In this document: in pieces, positions 34,276 to 42,281 of the stretch
Numbering within the stretch: position 1 is the stretch's first letter
Layout: each line of letters opens with the position of its first letter
NCBI GenBank assembly: GCA_046520405.1
Contig: JBKGHI010000012.1
Coordinates: 1-64,000 of the forward strand
Length of the DNA stretch: 64,000 nt
Reading direction: 5' to 3'
DNA from: Myxococcus sp046520405
GTDB lineage: Bacteria > Myxococcota > Myxococcia > Myxococcales > Myxococcaceae
Program-made: the position numbers and the translations under genes
Notes under the pieces: model-generated
Database searches by the model: none
Told to the model about the DNA's origin: nothing
Seen by the model: only the letters and a program-made list of their open reading frames with translations

Positions 34276-35727
34276 ATGGACACCTATGACATCGTGGTGG
34301 CGGGCAACGGCGCGCTGGGCCTGGCGACCGCGCGCGCCTTGACGCTGGTGGACCCCCGCCTGCGCATCGCCTTGGTCGGTCCCGTGAGCCGTCCCGCCGG
34401 TGCCTCACCCGCCGCGGGGGCGATGCTCGGTTGCTACGGGGAAGTGACGGCGCCCTTGCTGCGGACCGCGCCGGGCCGCGCCAGGCACGCCAAGGGTGTG
34501 CTCGCCGCGCGCCTCTGGCCCTCCTGGCTGGAGCAGCTCAACAGCGAGCTTCCCGAGGACGCGCGGGTGCAGGTGCGCCCCGGCACCATCGTCTTCAGCA
34601 ACGCCAAGTCCGGCACGATTGAGGATGAGAACTTCATCGCCATCCAGCAGGCGGTGAAGGACGAGGACGAGCCCCACGAGCTGCTGGACCCCAACCAGGT
34701 GCCGGGCCTGAACCCCGCGGAGGACTGCCGTCCCAAGCACGCGCTGTTCCTGCCCCGCGAGGGCTCGGTGGACGCCAGCCGCCTGCTGCGCGCGCTCACC
34801 CTGTCCCTGGAGCAGTCACCGAAGGTGAGCGTGGTGGACGGGGCCGTCAAGGCGCTGGACGTCCAGGGCGGCCGCGTGACGGGCGTGCGGCTGGAGGATG
34901 GCCGCGCGCTGGCCGCCGCGCAGGTGGTGCTGGCCATGGGCGTGGGGACGCAGGCCGTCCTCGACGAGCTTCCAGAGCTGGCGCGGCGCATCCCCCGCAT
35001 CTTCAGCGGCGGCGGGACGTCGCTGCTGCTCCAGGTGCCCAAGCCGGCGCTCGAGCACGTGGTGCGCACGCCGAACCGCGCGTTCGCCTGTGGCCTCCAC
35101 GGCATGCCGCGCGAGGGTGGCCAGCTCTACTTCGGCGCGACGAACATCCTGATGGCGCGGCCGATGCTGCGCACCACGCCGGCGGACATGTACTTCCTGC
35201 TGGAGTGCGTCCTGGAGCAGATTGACCAGGACCTCTGCGCCGCGCAGCTCGTCGCCTGGCAGGCGGGGAACCGGCCCGTCACCGTGGACACGTGCCCGCT
35301 CATCGGGCCGACGTCCGTGGACGGCCTGTGGCTGCTCACGGGGACGTACCGGGACGGGTTGTTCCTCTCCCCGCTGCTGGGCCAGCACCTGGCGCGGCGG
35401 ATGTCCGGACAGAGTGGCCTGGTCGCCGAGGACTTCCTGCCCGAGCGCAAGCCCATCTCCCTCTACACGCTGAAGGAGGCGCGCGCGGAGGCGCTCAAGC
35501 ACTACCTGGCCATGGGCTGGGAGCACGGCATCCGGCTGCCGAAGGTGGGCTGGCACCGGGCCTTCCCCCGCTTCTACCAGCAGATGCTGGACTCCCTGTA
35601 CGACGCGCTGGGCGAGGAGGAGTTCGTCATGCCTCCGGAGCTGCTGGCCATCGTCGAAAGCAACCGCGCGGCGATGGTGCCCTTCTTCCGCAACTACTAC
35701 GCGGAGGTCCGCAAGGCCTGGGCGTGA
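34276..35727 (+). CDS. FAD-dependent oxidoreductase (DAO family) of the peptide operon
   Basis: The ATG at 34276 opens MDTYDIVVAGNGALGLATAR, the Rossmann FAD-binding motif GxGxxG of D-amino-acid/glycine oxidases. The DAO-type fold continues (LPREGSVDASRLLRALTLSL; GVRLEDGRALAAAQVVLAMG; DTCPLIGPTSVDGLWLLTGT). About 90 extra C-terminal residues (from KPISLYTLKEARAEALKHYL) are not part of the standard fold. It is the last gene of the unit. DAO enzymes oxidise C-N or C-C bonds next to amines; here it may act on the peptide product. It converges on the lipid operon with a 22-bp gap. Confidence 0.8.
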   Translation: MDTYDIVVAGNGALGLATARALTLVDPRLRIALVGPVSRPAGASPAAGAMLGCYGEVTAPLLRTAPGRARHAKGVLAARLWPSWLEQLNSELPEDARVQVRPGTIVFSNAKSGTIEDENFIAIQQAVKDEDEPHELLDPNQVPGLNPAEDCRPKHALFLPREGSVDASRLLRALTLSLEQSPKVSVVDGAVKALDVQGGRVTGVRLEDGRALAAAQVVLAMGVGTQAVLDELPELARRIPRIFSGGGTSLLLQVPKPALEHVVRTPNRAFACGLHGMPREGGQLYFGATNILMARPMLRTTPADMYFLLECVLEQIDQDLCAAQLVAWQAGNRPVTVDTCPLIGPTSVDGLWLLTGTYRDGLFLSPLLGQHLARRMSGQSGLVAEDFLPERKPISLYTLKEARAEALKHYLAMGWEHGIRLPKVGWHRAFPRFYQQMLDSLYDALGEEEFVMPPELLAIVESNRAAMVPFFRNYYAEVRKAWA

Positions 35728-35749
35728 CGCGGGCCCAGGCCCGGGGCGC

Positions 35750-36232
35750 TCAGCGGCTCTCCGCCACCGCCCGGTTCTGCCGGGCCGTGACGGCCTCAAT
35801 CACCTTGGCCGGAGGAACGACGCCCTCGCGCCCGAGCAGCACCGCGGTGGACTCGCCCTCCGCCACCACCTTCCCTCGCGAGAGGAACTGGTGGGTGGCG
35901 TAGAAGTACTTCTCGTCCCAGCGGGTAATCGACATGGACACCGTGTACTTCTGGAACGGGCGGAGCGGCTTTTTGTAGTCCATGGTGTGGCGCACGATGA
36001 TGGGCGCCCACTTCTGCTTGAGCATGAGCGCCAGCAGGCCCGTTCGGATGAACAGGTCCACGCGGCTCAAGTCACAGACGGTGAGGAACCGTCCGTTGTT
36101 CATGTGCAGGTTCAGGTCCAGGTCATTGGGCAGGACGCGCTGCTCCAGCGTGCTCGTCAGCGCGTCCACGCGCATCTCCGGCTTCCAGAGCGAGGAGAGC
36201 ATGACCCACAACATCCTGAGATAGAGATTCAT
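35750..36232 (-). CDS. THEM6-like acyl thioesterase (4HBT_2)
   Basis: The 160-residue protein has the hotdog-fold signature VLPNDLDLNLHMNNGRFLTV followed by RVDLFIRTG and TMDYKKPLRPFQ. It begins with a membrane-like helix (MNLYLRMLWVMLSSLW). These thioesterases hydrolyse fatty acyl-CoA or acyl carriers. It is the last gene of the minus-strand lipid operon, and its start lies within the end of the upstream hydrolase frame (110-bp overlap). Confidence 0.75.
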   Translation of the reverse strand: MNLYLRMLWVMLSSLWKPEMRVDALTSTLEQRVLPNDLDLNLHMNNGRFLTVCDLSRVDLFIRTGLLALMLKQKWAPIIVRHTMDYKKPLRPFQKYTVSMSITRWDEKYFYATHQFLSRGKVVAEGESTAVLLGREGVVPPAKVIEAVTARQNRAVAESR

Positions 36233-37199
36233 GTGCTTCGGACGGCTCCTGCAGGAAGAACGAGATGAGTCGGGCCGGCGGGTAGTAACCCAGCCCGGAG
36301 GAATGCTGATACATGAAACCCAGGTGCCCGCCATGCGGCGTCAGCTCCAGCCGCACGTGCTCGCGCAGCCCGCGTGCGTCAGGGAGCGTGTCCCGGGCGA
36401 CGAGCGGGTCATCCTCGGCGTTGAGCACGAGGAAGGGCACTTCGATGCCCGACAGGAACTGCTGGCTGCTGCACCGCGCGTAGTAGTCCGCCGCGTCCTG
36501 GAAGCCATGCAGGGGCGCGGTGAAGACCTCGTCGAAGGCCTGGATGCTGCGCATCGTGTTCAGCGCCTCCATGCGTGAGGCGAACTCCGGCAGGTGGGCC
36601 TTGAGCCGCGCGACGCGCTTGTACGAGTTCAGCACGCGCAGTTGGTAGAGCTGGTTGATGCCCTCGCAGGCCCGGCGGGCGGTGCTGGCCAGGGAGAACG
36701 TCAGGGACACCGCCGCCGCGGCGGACAGGTGGCTGCCGTGCCCCGTCTCCGCCAGGTAGCGAATCAACATGCTGCCGCCCAGGGAGAAGCCCACACCGTA
36801 GAGGGGCGTGTGGGGCTCCTGCTCCCGGACGAAGCCCACCAGCCAGGCCAGGTGGTCGGTGAAACCCGCGTGATAGAAGGGGGCCACCCGGTTGGGCACC
36901 GCGCCGCCCCGGTGGCACAACACCGCCGCGCGCAGGCCGCGCTGGGACAGCTCCGACAGCAGGCTGCGGACGTAGGTGGAGTCCTGCGTGCCCTGCATGC
37001 CGGGCAGCAGGATGAACAAGGGCCCTGGCCGGGTCCGGTTCATCCAGTACACGTCCACGAAGTCACCGCCCGCCAGCTCGTGGCGGATGTGCTCGGTGAG
37101 CACGTCGTGACGGCGCCGGTCCAGATGCGGGACGACCGTCTGGACGTGGGAGAAGCGCAGCCACCAGGGGACGTGGAAGGCGCTCGCGTGCTCAGCCAT
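36123..37199 (-). CDS. YheT-type alpha/beta hydrolase
   Basis: The 358-residue protein has the YheT/ABHD1 pattern: HVQTVVPHLDRRR, an LLPGMQGTQDSTYVRSLL oxyanion segment, the nucleophile elbow YGVGFSLGGSMLIRYL, then LNAEDDPLV (acid) and TPHGGHLGF (His). Substrates are often lipid esters. The start overlaps the previous gene by 8 bp. The last 40 residues overlap the thioesterase gene in another phase; family members usually end near SFFLQ, so the tail may be an artefact of a lost stop. Confidence 0.8.
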   Translation of the reverse strand: MAEHASAFHVPWWLRFSHVQTVVPHLDRRRHDVLTEHIRHELAGGDFVDVYWMNRTRPGPLFILLPGMQGTQDSTYVRSLLSELSQRGLRAAVLCHRGGAVPNRVAPFYHAGFTDHLAWLVGFVREQEPHTPLYGVGFSLGGSMLIRYLAETGHGSHLSAAAAVSLTFSLASTARRACEGINQLYQLRVLNSYKRVARLKAHLPEFASRMEALNTMRSIQAFDEVFTAPLHGFQDAADYYARCSSQQFLSGIEVPFLVLNAEDDPLVARDTLPDARGLREHVRLELTPHGGHLGFMYQHSSGLGYYPPARLISFFLQEPSEAHESLSQDVVGHALLALEAGDARGRADEHAGAARPAQ

Positions 37200-37914
37200 G
37201 GACGGTCCGCGACGGGGCTTCTTCCGGCAGGGGCATGCCCACCTCGGCCATGACGGCCAGGTCCTTCTCCGTCAGCACGCGGGTGCGCCGCCGCACGATG
37301 TCCGCCCCCAGCACCAGGTTGAAGTTGGACACGCCGCCATAGCGGTGGTGCAGGAAGTGGTTGCGGTAGACGGCGCGCATGTAGCGGGTCCGCAGCAGCC
37401 ACGCCAGCCACCGGGGCGCCGTGCGTTGTCCTTCCTCGAAGGGCATGTGCAGGTAGGGGTGGACGAAGTGGCTCATGAAGGGCGGCAGCAGCAGCGTCAC
37501 GCAGCCGGCCAGGAAGGCGATGGGCTTGAGCGTGAAGTAGAACACCGGGAAGAAGATGACCAGCGGGGCCACGAAGACGAAGGCGCCCTCGCCGTGCAGC
37601 CGGGTGGCGAAGGCGCCGTTGATGATGGTCCGGCCGTGCTTGCCCCGCTGGAGCAGCTCCTCGGTGAGCTTCTGCTTCTCCTCCTCGCTCCGGAACTGCG
37701 TCACGTGGTTGCTCCGAAACGTCCGCACGTGGTGGATGGTGTGGTGGGAGAAGTGCGTGTTGAGCATCGGCCGGAACAGCCGCGGCGCGCGGTTCCAGAA
37801 GCGCACCGCCTTCGGGCGCGCGTCGGACACGTACTCGTGCATGAAGGACTCGACGTACGAGGAGATGACGTACCCCAGCACGAGTCCGAGGAGGACATGG
37901 ACGTAATCAGGCAT
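37192..37914 (-). CDS. Fatty-acid-hydroxylase/sterol-desaturase superfamily membrane protein
   Basis: The 240-residue membrane protein has the histidine-box set of the superfamily: SFMHEYV, NTHFSHHTIHHVR, SHFVHPYLHMPFEE and NHFLHHRYGGVSNFNL, with hydrophobic helices around residue 110-145. These di-iron enzymes hydroxylate or desaturate lipid chains. It starts just after the desaturase gene with GAGGAACG ahead of ATG, in a tight operon. Its substrate (lipid, carotenoid or sterol-like) is not known. Confidence 0.75.
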   Translation of the reverse strand: MPDYVHVLLGLVLGYVISSYVESFMHEYVSDARPKAVRFWNRAPRLFRPMLNTHFSHHTIHHVRTFRSNHVTQFRSEEEKQKLTEELLQRGKHGRTIINGAFATRLHGEGAFVFVAPLVIFFPVFYFTLKPIAFLAGCVTLLLPPFMSHFVHPYLHMPFEEGQRTAPRWLAWLLRTRYMRAVYRNHFLHHRYGGVSNFNLVLGADIVRRRTRVLTEKDLAVMAEVGMPLPEEAPSRTVHG

Positions 37915-37916
37915 TT

Positions 37917-39005
37917 TCAGCGTTCCTCACCGGAGAAGGTCAGCAGCCGGCCCAGCTGACCGGTCGGCTCGATGGAGGGCGGGGCGGCCAGGGGTGGCCT
38001 GGCATGGCCCGCGTGGACAGGGGGAAAGCCCGTCATCCTGCCGGTGGCCTCGTCGTACACCTTGAGGCGGAAGGCGCGCACCGAGTCGCGCAGGCCCAGC
38101 TTCACGCCTTCTCCGGCCAGGCCGTGCTGCTCCATGTAGCCGCGCAGCAGGTAGTTGGGAATCTGGGGCTTCAGGTGATGGACGTGGTGCAGGTTGATGG
38201 CGCCAAAGAGCCATTCGAACGCGCGCGGCAGCACCAGGTGACTGCTGCCCTGGAGCGCCGAACCCTTCAGGGACCACTGCGCGCGGGGAACCCAGTAGGG
38301 CCGCTCCACCTGATGCTGCACATAGAAGAGCCAGATGCCCAGGCCCGCCGCCACCTGGGTGATGAGCAGGTGCACCACCAGCCACCGGGGCCAGTCGCCC
38401 AGGCCCAGGAACGCGAGGTGTACGGCCAGCAACCCCAGGTTCGTCACCAGGATGGAGCGGCGCTCGGGCCTGCGCTCCTTGGCGACGATGCCCGGCATGC
38501 GGAAGCGCAGCATGAACTGGAAGATGGGCCCCACGCCCAGGAGGACCGCGGGGTGCCGGTACAGCCGGTAGCGCAGGCGCTCGGAGGGTTTGAGCCCCAG
38601 GTATTCCTTGGCCGTCATCGTCACGATGTCGCCCACGCCGCGCCGGTCCAGGTCCCCGCTGGTGCTGTGGTGGACCAGGTGCATGGCCCGCCAGTACGCG
38701 TGTGGCGCCAGCGTCAGCAGGCCCAACGCCAGGCCCACCCGGTCATTCGTCAGGGGGCGTTGAAACAAGGAACGGTGAGCACAGTCGTGCTGGAGGATGA
38801 AGACGCGCACCAGCACGACGCCCGCGAGCACCGCCAGCGCCACGCCTCCCACCACGGATTCGGCGAGGCAGACATAGCTCGCCCCCGCGAGCAGGACATA
38901 GGCGCTCACACACCCCACGAGCTGGACCACGCTCCGCTGGGTGCGCGCCCGCCAATCCAGGGGCTGGGCGGGAGAATCGCTAACGGTGGATGAATCAGAT
39001 GGCAT
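37917..39005 (-). CDS. Membrane fatty acid desaturase
   Basis: The 362-residue protein has the three histidine boxes of acyl desaturases (HDCAH, HLVHH and HHVHH, with the last in NLHHVHHLKPQIPNY), spanned by about four membrane helices. It forms the first gene of the lipid operon with the FA-hydroxylase-like protein, hydrolase and thioesterase. The start at 39005 is chosen for the short Ser-rich N-terminus; in-frame starts at 39065 (ATG) and 39089 (TTG) are possible. Two palindromes lie upstream. Confidence 0.82.
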   Translation of the reverse strand: MPSDSSTVSDSPAQPLDWRARTQRSVVQLVGCVSAYVLLAGASYVCLAESVVGGVALAVLAGVVLVRVFILQHDCAHRSLFQRPLTNDRVGLALGLLTLAPHAYWRAMHLVHHSTSGDLDRRGVGDIVTMTAKEYLGLKPSERLRYRLYRHPAVLLGVGPIFQFMLRFRMPGIVAKERRPERRSILVTNLGLLAVHLAFLGLGDWPRWLVVHLLITQVAAGLGIWLFYVQHQVERPYWVPRAQWSLKGSALQGSSHLVLPRAFEWLFGAINLHHVHHLKPQIPNYLLRGYMEQHGLAGEGVKLGLRDSVRAFRLKVYDEATGRMTGFPPVHAGHARPPLAAPPSIEPTGQLGRLLTFSGEER

Positions 39006-39073
39006 AACCGACCCAAGTCCCCCAGACCTCCCCCAAGGGTTGGTCAATCTGAGGATTTCCGACATAACGCGCG

Positions 39074-39154
39074 TTGATTCCTGAATCAAGAATCTCCGGG
39101 GTGGGGGGCGCTTGACGAAAGGCGTTCGTGTCCGAAGCCATTTCCTGTCAGGAA
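39074..39154. promoter_or_regulatory. Paired palindromes upstream of the lipid operon
   Basis: TTGATTC-CT-GAATCAA (39074-39089) and TTCCTG-T-CAGGAA (39142-39154) are perfect dyads 52 bp apart in the gap between the desaturase gene and the next gene on the plus strand. Such dyads typically bind TetR or FadR-type lipid regulators. The first overlaps the possible TTG start at 39089, so a start at 39005 or 39065 is more credible. No regulator gene is adjacent. Confidence 0.4.
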
Positions 39155-39307
39155 TCAGACATTGCGTGGCGTGCCCGGGCGCATGGGGATTGCGCCCGTT
39201 GGGGCAGGGCCATGGCCAGTGTCAGACGTGAGGCGGAGCCCCGGGGCAATGGCCGCGATATGTGGGCGTCACGACCTTGCGCCTCCCCCGTAGCCCTGGA
39301 GGTCGTC

Positions 39308-39880
39308 ATGATGCAGTCCCTCGCACGTTTCGCTCCCAAGTCCCTGGGTCGCCTTGCCTTCGCGCTGGCGTGCCTCGTTGCCCCCGGCGCGGCGCTGGCT
39401 GAAGGACAGGCGCCGCGGGAACTTCAGGCTGGCTTCACGCTGGTGGAGTGTCTGCTCGGAAGTCAGAACCAGCATTACACGCCGCCCATCAACCTGGCGT
39501 CCCTGCAGGTGTATGTCACGGGCACGGGCCAGTACTCGTCCTGCATCGACCTGATGGACCCGGCCATCAACTACGGCGACTTTTCCGTCGAAGGCCTGGG
39601 GATGGCGAGCTGTCTCCTCGCCAGCATCCCCAGCCAGAACGTCGTCACCTGGAACGACGGCACCCAGAGCGTCATCGAGTTCGTGGGGGGCGTGGACGTG
39701 AAGCCGCTGGGCCAGTCCGTGGTGACGACGCTGGGCCGGGTCAGCAGCGGGCGCTATGCGAACGCGCTGGCCATCAAGACCATCGTCCTGACGAACATCC
39801 CCGGCATTCCCCAGTGCCTGTCGTCGGGCGTCGAGTTCTCCAGCGGTCCCGTGTCGCTGACCCTGCTTCGTCTGTTCTGA
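39308..39880 (+). CDS. Exported hypothetical protein
   Basis: GGAGG lies before ATGATG, giving a signal peptide (SLARFAPKSLGRLAFALACL, ending AALAEG). The mature 160 residues have four spaced Cys, suggesting two disulfides, and an even beta pattern (YTPPINLASLQVYVTGTGQY, then QSVVTTLGRVSSGRYANALA). No family recognised. It lies next to the lipid operon's palindromic region. Confidence 0.7.
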   Translation: MMQSLARFAPKSLGRLAFALACLVAPGAALAEGQAPRELQAGFTLVECLLGSQNQHYTPPINLASLQVYVTGTGQYSSCIDLMDPAINYGDFSVEGLGMASCLLASIPSQNVVTWNDGTQSVIEFVGGVDVKPLGQSVVTTLGRVSSGRYANALAIKTIVLTNIPGIPQCLSSGVEFSSGPVSLTLLRLF

Positions 39881-40149
39881 GCCGCGGCCGCTGTTGAATG
39901 TAAGGGTTTGGCGGTGTGAATCGGGCTCGGGACCTTCAGGGGGCCGGGCCAGATGTCGAGGTGCTGGGCCGGGGACGGGGGCGCTTGGTTCTGGAACGCG
40001 CCGCGTTTCAGTGGAACGCACGGGCCAGGGCATGAAGAGGCCCTTTGGACGTGTGCTCAGGGGGGCGTCCGGGGCTGATGGGGAAGGGCATGTGCGTTGC
40101 GGAAATGCACGGTGCCTCGGTGCGGAAGCACCTTTTCCCGGAGCCTGTC

Positions 40150-40829
40150 TTGATTCGTCACGTCCTGGTGCGTGGTGGGTTGTGCTGCGTCCTCATGTCC
40201 TCCGCCGAAGTGTCCGCGCAGTCGGGGACGAAGCTCAAGGCCCGAAGTCTGGACCCAGCGCCTCCCAGCGGCCGTCAGTTCACGCCGCCCTGGTACAACG
40301 TCAGTCCCGACATCCAGCCGGACTTCGTGTTCCAGCAGAGCGGCGCCATTGGCTTCGACCCCTTCGTCAATGACTTCGCCTGGAACACCTTCATCGCGTT
40401 GAACTGGCCCGCGAGCAGCCGTGTCCGGGGCGTTCCGGACCGCGCGAACGTCATTGGAGGCATCGCGTCGCGAAGCGGGGAGGGCGGTGGCGACGGCAAA
40501 CCCGCTGGTCTGGTACGAGGTGAAGGTCAACGAGCCCTACTTCGACTTCGTGGTGAACAACGGGTACTACGACAGCCGCAAGCAGCCGAAGACAGGCATC
40601 GGCTTCCCCGCGGGAGTCAACGACGCGAAGGGAATCGGCGCCATCCGGGTGAAGGCGGCCTGGAAGGTGCTTGGCGATGCCAAGAGCCGCTTCCCCGATG
40701 ACCCGAAGCGCTGCTACGCGGTGGACGCGCTCGTGTTCGATGCGCTCACTGAAGAAGGCTTGGCCGCATGCCACCCAGAGCGCCAAGGCCATCGTCAATC
40801 AGGCACTTCAGTTGGAGGCGGTGCGTTAG
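40150..40829 (+). pseudogene. Decayed exported protein with internal deletion
   Basis: A TTG start (CGGAG upstream) gives a signal peptide-like IRHVLVRGGLCCVLMSSAEV. The body has DPFVNDFAWNTFIALNWPAS and PDRANVIGGIA, then jumps phase to ANPLVWYEVKVNEPYFDFVV and KAAWKVLGDAKSRF. A third phase gives an apparent C-terminus TQSAKAIVNQALQLEAVR before the TAG at 40827-40829. The pieces match a family of large exported myxobacterial proteins (NDFAWNTFIALNWP, then a YEV...FDF...V segment, then IEVKAAWRVL), but most of the middle and the C-terminal domain are missing. At least two phase changes and one deletion make it non-functional. Confidence 0.65.
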
Positions 40830-41058
40830 GCGCTGAACCGGCGCTTGGGCCATCCGGGATGGCGGCCCTGATTGGCTCGACCGCGGTCGGCTGCGCGACA
40901 CCGAAGGGCGGTGGGGGGCCATTTCCTCACGGGCCGTGTTCACAAGACGATGGCTGTGCGCGTCATTGAACCTGGGGACGGCGTTCCCGGGGCTGACCGC
41001 CTGCTACCTCTGGCTCGCGAACAGCCGCTCCGCCCACCGCCTTCCTGGAAACGCACTC

Positions 41059-41982
41059 ATGGGAAATCAAAGCGCACGCGCCCTGGAGGAATACACCGCG
41101 CTTCTGGGGTTGCAGCAGACGCAGCCCCTGAGTGCCGAGCAGCAACAGCGCCTCGAATTGCTCCGAGACGTCCTCTTGGAGCTGGGGGCGCTCCCGGAGG
41201 AAGGGAGCGCCCTTCCTGTCCGGCCAGCGAGGGTGGAGGCCGTGCTCGACCTCTCATTCGCCACCCAGGATGAGGTGGTGCGCGCGTACAGCAAGAACAT
41301 TGGCGCCGGGGGACTGGCCATCCGCACCTCACGCGCGCTACCGGTAGGCAGCCTGCTCCAGTTGCGAATCACGCTGCCGGATGCTCCCGAGCTCCTCGTC
41401 GCCCAGGGGCAGGTCGTCTGGGTTCGGGAGGAGGAGATGGGCGTGGCCTTCACTCAACTTCCAGCCGATGGCGAGCGAAGGCTGAAGGAGCTGCTGGTGA
41501 AGGACGCCTCGTTGCTCAAGCGCGTTCGAAACGTGCTGCGCTCGGACGTACGGGAGTTGCTGACGTCTGACGTCCGCGAGCTTGGCAACATCCCTGCTGC
41601 TGCTCCCAAGGCGGCGGAGGCCGTGGAGGTGGATACGCGACCCCTTGTCCTGGTGCGGCTCTCGGACGCGCGGCTGATGACGCTCGTGTCGGAGTTGTTC
41701 TCGCAGAAGGGCATCCGTGTGGCGACGGAGCCTGACACGCCCGTGCCGCTTGTCGTCGTCGACGCAGGCTCGGCCCTGGACGTCCTCACGTCCGCGGCCC
41801 GCATCGGCACGCGCATCGTCATGGTGAACGTGAGCGGGCCGGACTCGCTGGTGGGCCGGCTCTCCCATCTGAATCCCGCGGCGTACGTGAGGCACCCGGC
41901 CAACGCGGCCGCGGTGTTCCACGCCGTGGAGCGGTTGCTCGCCGCGTCACCAGGGCAACCGTTTCGCGGCTCAAGCAAGTGA
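41059..41982 (+). CDS. PilZ-domain protein with degenerate receiver-like C-terminal half
   Basis: The ATG at 41059 gives 307 residues. After a helical start comes a PilZ-like beta barrel (SKNIGAGGLAIRTSRALPVG, then GQVVWVREEEMGVAFTQL), the second-messenger domain of c-di-GMP receptors, although the RxxxR N-terminal binding motif is not evident. The second half (RPLVLVRLSDARLMTLVSEL, then PLVVVDAGSALDVLTSAA) folds like a response-regulator receiver but lacks the phospho-Asp context. In myxobacteria such PilZ-like proteins act in motility and polarity. The region 41983-42281 after it holds only a promoter region. Confidence 0.75.
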   Translation: MGNQSARALEEYTALLGLQQTQPLSAEQQQRLELLRDVLLELGALPEEGSALPVRPARVEAVLDLSFATQDEVVRAYSKNIGAGGLAIRTSRALPVGSLLQLRITLPDAPELLVAQGQVVWVREEEMGVAFTQLPADGERRLKELLVKDASLLKRVRNVLRSDVRELLTSDVRELGNIPAAAPKAAEAVEVDTRPLVLVRLSDARLMTLVSELFSQKGIRVATEPDTPVPLVVVDAGSALDVLTSAARIGTRIVMVNVSGPDSLVGRLSHLNPAAYVRHPANAAAVFHAVERLLAASPGQPFRGSSK

Positions 41983-42281
41983 AATGGCCCGTGGCTCGAG
42001 GGGCGGCACGGCCGCTGCCCTCGCCTGGCGCGTCAACCCCAGCGGTCCTTTCCAATCCCTTTGCACCCGCCGGTTTGATTGGGCCTGCGATGTCTTTTGA
42101 CCAGTGATGAGCGTTCGCTAATCTGTTGCGGAGGTCGGCAGCTCTGCTTCGTGAATGTCCATCTCGCCCGTTGACGGCCGAAGCGCCGCTTCACCCATCT
42201 GCGTGAAACGGTATTCACCAGGTCCCGGTGCGTCCGGGCAGAGCCACTCAGACAGCGTCTGAGAGGAATTGGAGAGCCCCT

